Of a stretch of DNA of 35,722 nucleotides, positions 33,434 to 35,722 are shown one piece after another. A model generated the notes under the pieces. The model was not told where the DNA came from. It saw nothing but the letters and a program-made list of their open reading frames with translations, and made no database searches. This stretch comes from Lysobacterales bacterium. Lineage in GTDB: Bacteria; Pseudomonadota; Gammaproteobacteria; Xanthomonadales; Ahniellaceae. A program made the translations under genes and the position numbers. Every line of letters starts with the position of its first letter. The stretch's first letter is position 1. The stretch is from assembly GCA_017997455.1 (NCBI GenBank), contig JAGOEZ010000002.1, forward strand, positions 10,374 to 46,095, read 5' to 3'.

Positions 33434-34615
33434 ATGGCCGACGCCATCGCAGTACTCAATGCCGGTTCCTCGAGCATCAAGTTCTCGGTGTACCTGCACG
33501 ATGCCGGACGCCTCGAAGTCGCCCTGCGCGGCCAGGTCGAGGGCCTGCACACGGCGCCCCGCTTCGTGGCCAGGGACCGGTCCGGCCAGGTCGACGCCGA
33601 GAAGTCCTGGGGCGAGGGCGTGTCCCTGGGCCATGACGGCGCGATGGCCCACCTGGTCGGCTACCTGCGCCAGCGCCTGGGCGGCAGCCGGCTCCTCGGC
33701 ATCGGCCATCGGGTCGTGCACGGCGGCATGCATTTCTCGCAGCCCGTGCGCGTGGATGCGCAAGTCCTCGAAATGCTCCGGCAGTTCGTGCCGCTGGCGC
33801 CATTGCACCAGCCGCACAACCTCGCGCCGATCGGGCAGATGCTCGAAAGCGCGCCGGAGCTGCCCCAGGTGGCCTGCTTCGACACCGCGTTCCACCGCGA
33901 CAATCCCGAATTGGCGCAGATGTTCGCGCTGCCGGCGGAACTGCACGCGCAAGGCGTGCGCCGCTATGGCTTCCACGGGCTTTCCTACGAATACATCGCC
34001 TCGGTCCTGCCGGGCATCGATGCCCGCGCCGCCAGCGGCCGCACGGTCGTGCTGCACCTGGGCAATGGCGCCAGCATGTGCGCGCTCGAAGGCGCCCGCA
34101 GCGTGGCCAGCACCATGGGCTTCACCGCGGTCGACGGCCTGCCAATGGGCACGCGCTGCGGCGCCCTCGATCCGGGCGTGATCCTGTACCTCATGGACCA
34201 GCGCGGCATGGATGCACGCGCGATCGAGCAGCTCATCTACTCGAAATCCGGGCTGCTCGGCGTTTCCGGCATCTCGAGCGACATGCGCACCCTGCTCGCC
34301 AGCGACGACCCCCGCGCACGGCTGGCGGTGGAACTGTATGCGTACCGCATCCGGCGCGAACTTGGCTCGCTCGCCGCGGCGCTGGGTGGCCTCGACGCGC
34401 TGGTCTTCACCGCCGGCATCGGCGAGCATGCCGCGCCCATCCGCGAGCGCGTGTGCCGCGACGCGGCCTGGCTGGGCCTCGTGTTCGATGCCGCCGCCAA
34501 CGCCGCGCACGGCCCGCGCATCAGCAGCGCGGCCAGCAGGGTTTCGGCATGGGTGGTTCCCACCAACGAGGAACTGATGATCGCGCGCCATACGCTGGCC
34601 CTGCTGGCGGCCTGA
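33434..34615 (+). CDS. ackA: Acetate/propionate-type kinase AckA
   Basis: Converts acyl phosphate and ADP to carboxylate and ATP. It is 393 residues long. Family active-site segments are intact: LNAGSSSIKF, GHRVVHGG, the Asp in FDTAFHRD, HLGNGASM, MGTRCGALDPG, GIGEHA and PTNEELMIA. AGGAG lies five bases before the ATG and 42 bases follow the transferase gene. With it, this forms an acetyl-CoA to acetate route that yields ATP, or the reverse; butyrate kinase is unlikely given the motif set. Confidence 0.93.
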   Translation: MADAIAVLNAGSSSIKFSVYLHDAGRLEVALRGQVEGLHTAPRFVARDRSGQVDAEKSWGEGVSLGHDGAMAHLVGYLRQRLGGSRLLGIGHRVVHGGMHFSQPVRVDAQVLEMLRQFVPLAPLHQPHNLAPIGQMLESAPELPQVACFDTAFHRDNPELAQMFALPAELHAQGVRRYGFHGLSYEYIASVLPGIDARAASGRTVVLHLGNGASMCALEGARSVASTMGFTAVDGLPMGTRCGALDPGVILYLMDQRGMDARAIEQLIYSKSGLLGVSGISSDMRTLLASDDPRARLAVELYAYRIRRELGSLAAALGGLDALVFTAGIGEHAAPIRERVCRDAAWLGLVFDAAANAAHGPRISSAASRVSAWVVPTNEELMIARHTLALLAA

Positions 34616-34736
34616 CCATCGGCGCGAGCGGCTGCGTCGATGCGCCCACAGCCGCGCACGGCGCCCGGCCCGGCGCGATGACGATCAAGCTCGCCCGATG
34701 GTAGTCACGCGCGCGAACGCTGCCGCAGGTCGCAAG

Positions 34737-35084
34737 TCAGAGCGAGCGCCCGTCGTATTCCTGCACGGGGATCGTCGAAAGCTCGATGTCATCGAGGCAG
34801 CGGATGTTGATCGCGGCCATCGCGTTGCCCTTCGGATCGGTGCCTTCGCCATAGGGATGGATACCGCACACCGGGCAGAAGCGATGCTTGATGACGTGGC
34901 GGTTGAAGGTGTATGTGCTCGCCGCGCCCTCGGGCGTGAGCAACTGCAGCTGCGCGCGCGGCACGAACCAGAGCAGTGAACCCTTGCGCTGGCAGATCGA
35001 GCAATTGCATGCCATCGCACCCTTGATCTCGCCTTCGACCTCGAAGGCGACCCGGCCGCAGTGGCAGCTACCCTTGTGCTTCAT
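34737..35084 (-). CDS. GFA/CENP-V family zinc-binding protein
   Basis: Small protein of 115 residues with the glutathione-dependent formaldehyde-activating (GFA) fold. The zinc-ligand pattern is CHC (C7, C9), CNCSIC (C26, C28, C31) and CPVC (C70, C73). Most members have no proven activity; true S-hydroxymethylglutathione synthase function should not be assumed. AGGAGG lies five to six bases before the ATG. The 120 bases before ackA's end hold only a weak GCGGCTG/CAGCCGC hairpin (34628-34655). Confidence 0.9.
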   Translation of the reverse strand: MKHKGSCHCGRVAFEVEGEIKGAMACNCSICQRKGSLLWFVPRAQLQLLTPEGAASTYTFNRHVIKHRFCPVCGIHPYGEGTDPKGNAMAAINIRCLDDIELSTIPVQEYDGRSL

Positions 35085-35135
35085 GTGCCCCTCCTGGATC
35101 TGTGCGGCCTGGCCGGCAGCGGCTGTCGCAGGGAA

Positions 35136-35582
35136 CTAGGCATTGGCCCCCGGCCCGCCAGCGCTCCCCTTCCGCAAGAGCGCGCCAATTCGGATGCCCA
35201 GCCATGCCATCGGCAGGTACGCGACCAGCAGGTCCAGCGCGATGAACCAGGCCGGCGCGGGAATCATGAAACTGGCCGCCACGCCCCCGCACAGGAAGAC
35301 CGCGCCGATCACGTAGGCCAGTTGCGGCCTGAAGCTGCCCGCGAACAGGTAGGTCACCAGCGCGCCCGCAAGCGTGCCCAGGGCGTGCGCCAGGAACGGC
35401 ATGATGAAATGCCGCGGCTCGAACAGGTGCATCGAGGCCGCCAGGCTTTCGGCGTTGGTCACGTCCACGCCCGCGGGAGGCGGGATCAGCGACGGACTGA
35501 TGGTGATGAGCGCCATGTTGACGCTGCCGCCGAGAACCAGGCCGGCAAGGACGGCGAGCGTGTTTCGCAGCAGCTTGGGCAT
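35136..35582 (-). CDS. Small four-helix membrane protein of unknown function
   Basis: Hydrophobic protein of 148 residues with about four membrane segments (near residues 6-27, 60-80, 88-105 and 113-133). A short extramembrane part lies between the first two (SLIPPPAGVDVTNAESL). I do not recognise a named family. GAGGGG lies eight bases before ATG 35582; a GTG two codons earlier is less well placed. It is on the same strand as the GFA gene, 51 bases upstream of it, possibly co-transcribed. Confidence 0.75.
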   Translation of the reverse strand: MPKLLRNTLAVLAGLVLGGSVNMALITISPSLIPPPAGVDVTNAESLAASMHLFEPRHFIMPFLAHALGTLAGALVTYLFAGSFRPQLAYVIGAVFLCGGVAASFMIPAPAWFIALDLLVAYLPMAWLGIRIGALLRKGSAGGPGANA

Positions 35583-35722
35583 GTGCACTTCCCCTCGAAT
35601 GCCTGTTGCCGACGCTCAATCGCGGCCACGCCGTCGGGGCGGGGTTCCACAGGCGAGGACGTCGGCCCGAATACGATGCCAGCCGGCGCCCGGCCCGCGC
35701 AACAACCCGGCTGGAAGGGCCG
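35583..35722. other. Right-edge region without a recognised gene
   Basis: This stretch holds the upstream sequence of the membrane-protein gene. I see no complete ORF, tRNA or clear promoter before the window ends. Confidence 0.5.

Overview
This is a very GC-rich chromosomal segment from a gammaproteobacterium. The best fit is the Xanthomonadales/Lysobacterales. Pointers to that order are a FimX-like degenerate c-di-GMP receptor next to efp, a long Lys/Ala/Pro-tailed DksA, a CysB/CysG pair, GTAGGAGCGC-type REP palindromes, and a DDQVH-type dihydroorotase that I recall from Xanthomonas. I see no rRNA, tRNA, CRISPR array, transposase, integrase or phage gene. Composition and gene density look like ordinary core chromosome, so the unusual content lies in variant proteins, leaders and intergenic repeats rather than in an inserted island.

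Layout. (1) Positions 1-8072, all minus strand: the sigma-E envelope-stress operon rpoE-rseA-rseB-mucD, then lepA-lepB-DUF4845-rnc-era (era runs off the left edge). rpoE has a sigma-E-type promoter of its own. (2) 8185-11333, minus: a two-gene unit with a stand-alone domain resembling the N-terminal part of Ycf46 ATPases, followed by a REC-like/PAS/GAF/GGDEF/EAL c-di-GMP protein. (3) 11431-13467, plus: a FadB-type beta-oxidation enzyme. (4) 13474-16166: divergent cysG (minus) and cysB (plus). The region between them is rich in dyads and holds a 34-codon upstream ORF that overlaps the cysB start. (5) 16245-21865: a DksA-family protein with a histone-H1-like tail (minus), then yidD-pyrC-M23 peptidase (plus), a REP pair, folE2, and a squalene/phytoene-synthase-like protein (both minus). 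(6) 21873-24561, minus: gph-ubiG-mtaD with overlapping stop and start codons. (7) 24612-25318: a repeat cluster and efp (minus). (8) 25651-27885: fimX (plus), a second REP pair and a terminator. (9) 27909-29834: divergent htpX and gluQ. (10) 29901-34615, plus: a polyhydroxyalkanoate (PHA) and acyl-phosphate block: phaB-like reductase, phaR, a second phaB-like reductase, a Pta/Ptb-family acyltransferase and acetate kinase. (11) 34737-35582, minus: a GFA-family zinc protein and a small membrane protein.

How it fits together. The sigma-E operon couples envelope damage to protease production, with the secretion and translation genes lepA/lepB downstream. Sulfur metabolism pairs siroheme synthesis with the CysB regulator. 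The PHA block links acetoacetyl-CoA reduction and its repressor to an acetyl-phosphate/ATP overflow branch. Two c-di-GMP proteins with non-phosphorylatable receiver-like domains occur 15 kb apart.

Most interesting leads: the Cys- and Arg-containing uORF that appears translationally coupled to cysB; the LysR-type dyad and nearby palindrome between cysG and cysB; the close spacing of three families known for zinc-sparing variants (DksA, PyrC, FolE2); the Ycf46-N-like/c-di-GMP operon; and a probable squalene-synthase-fold pseudoenzyme.
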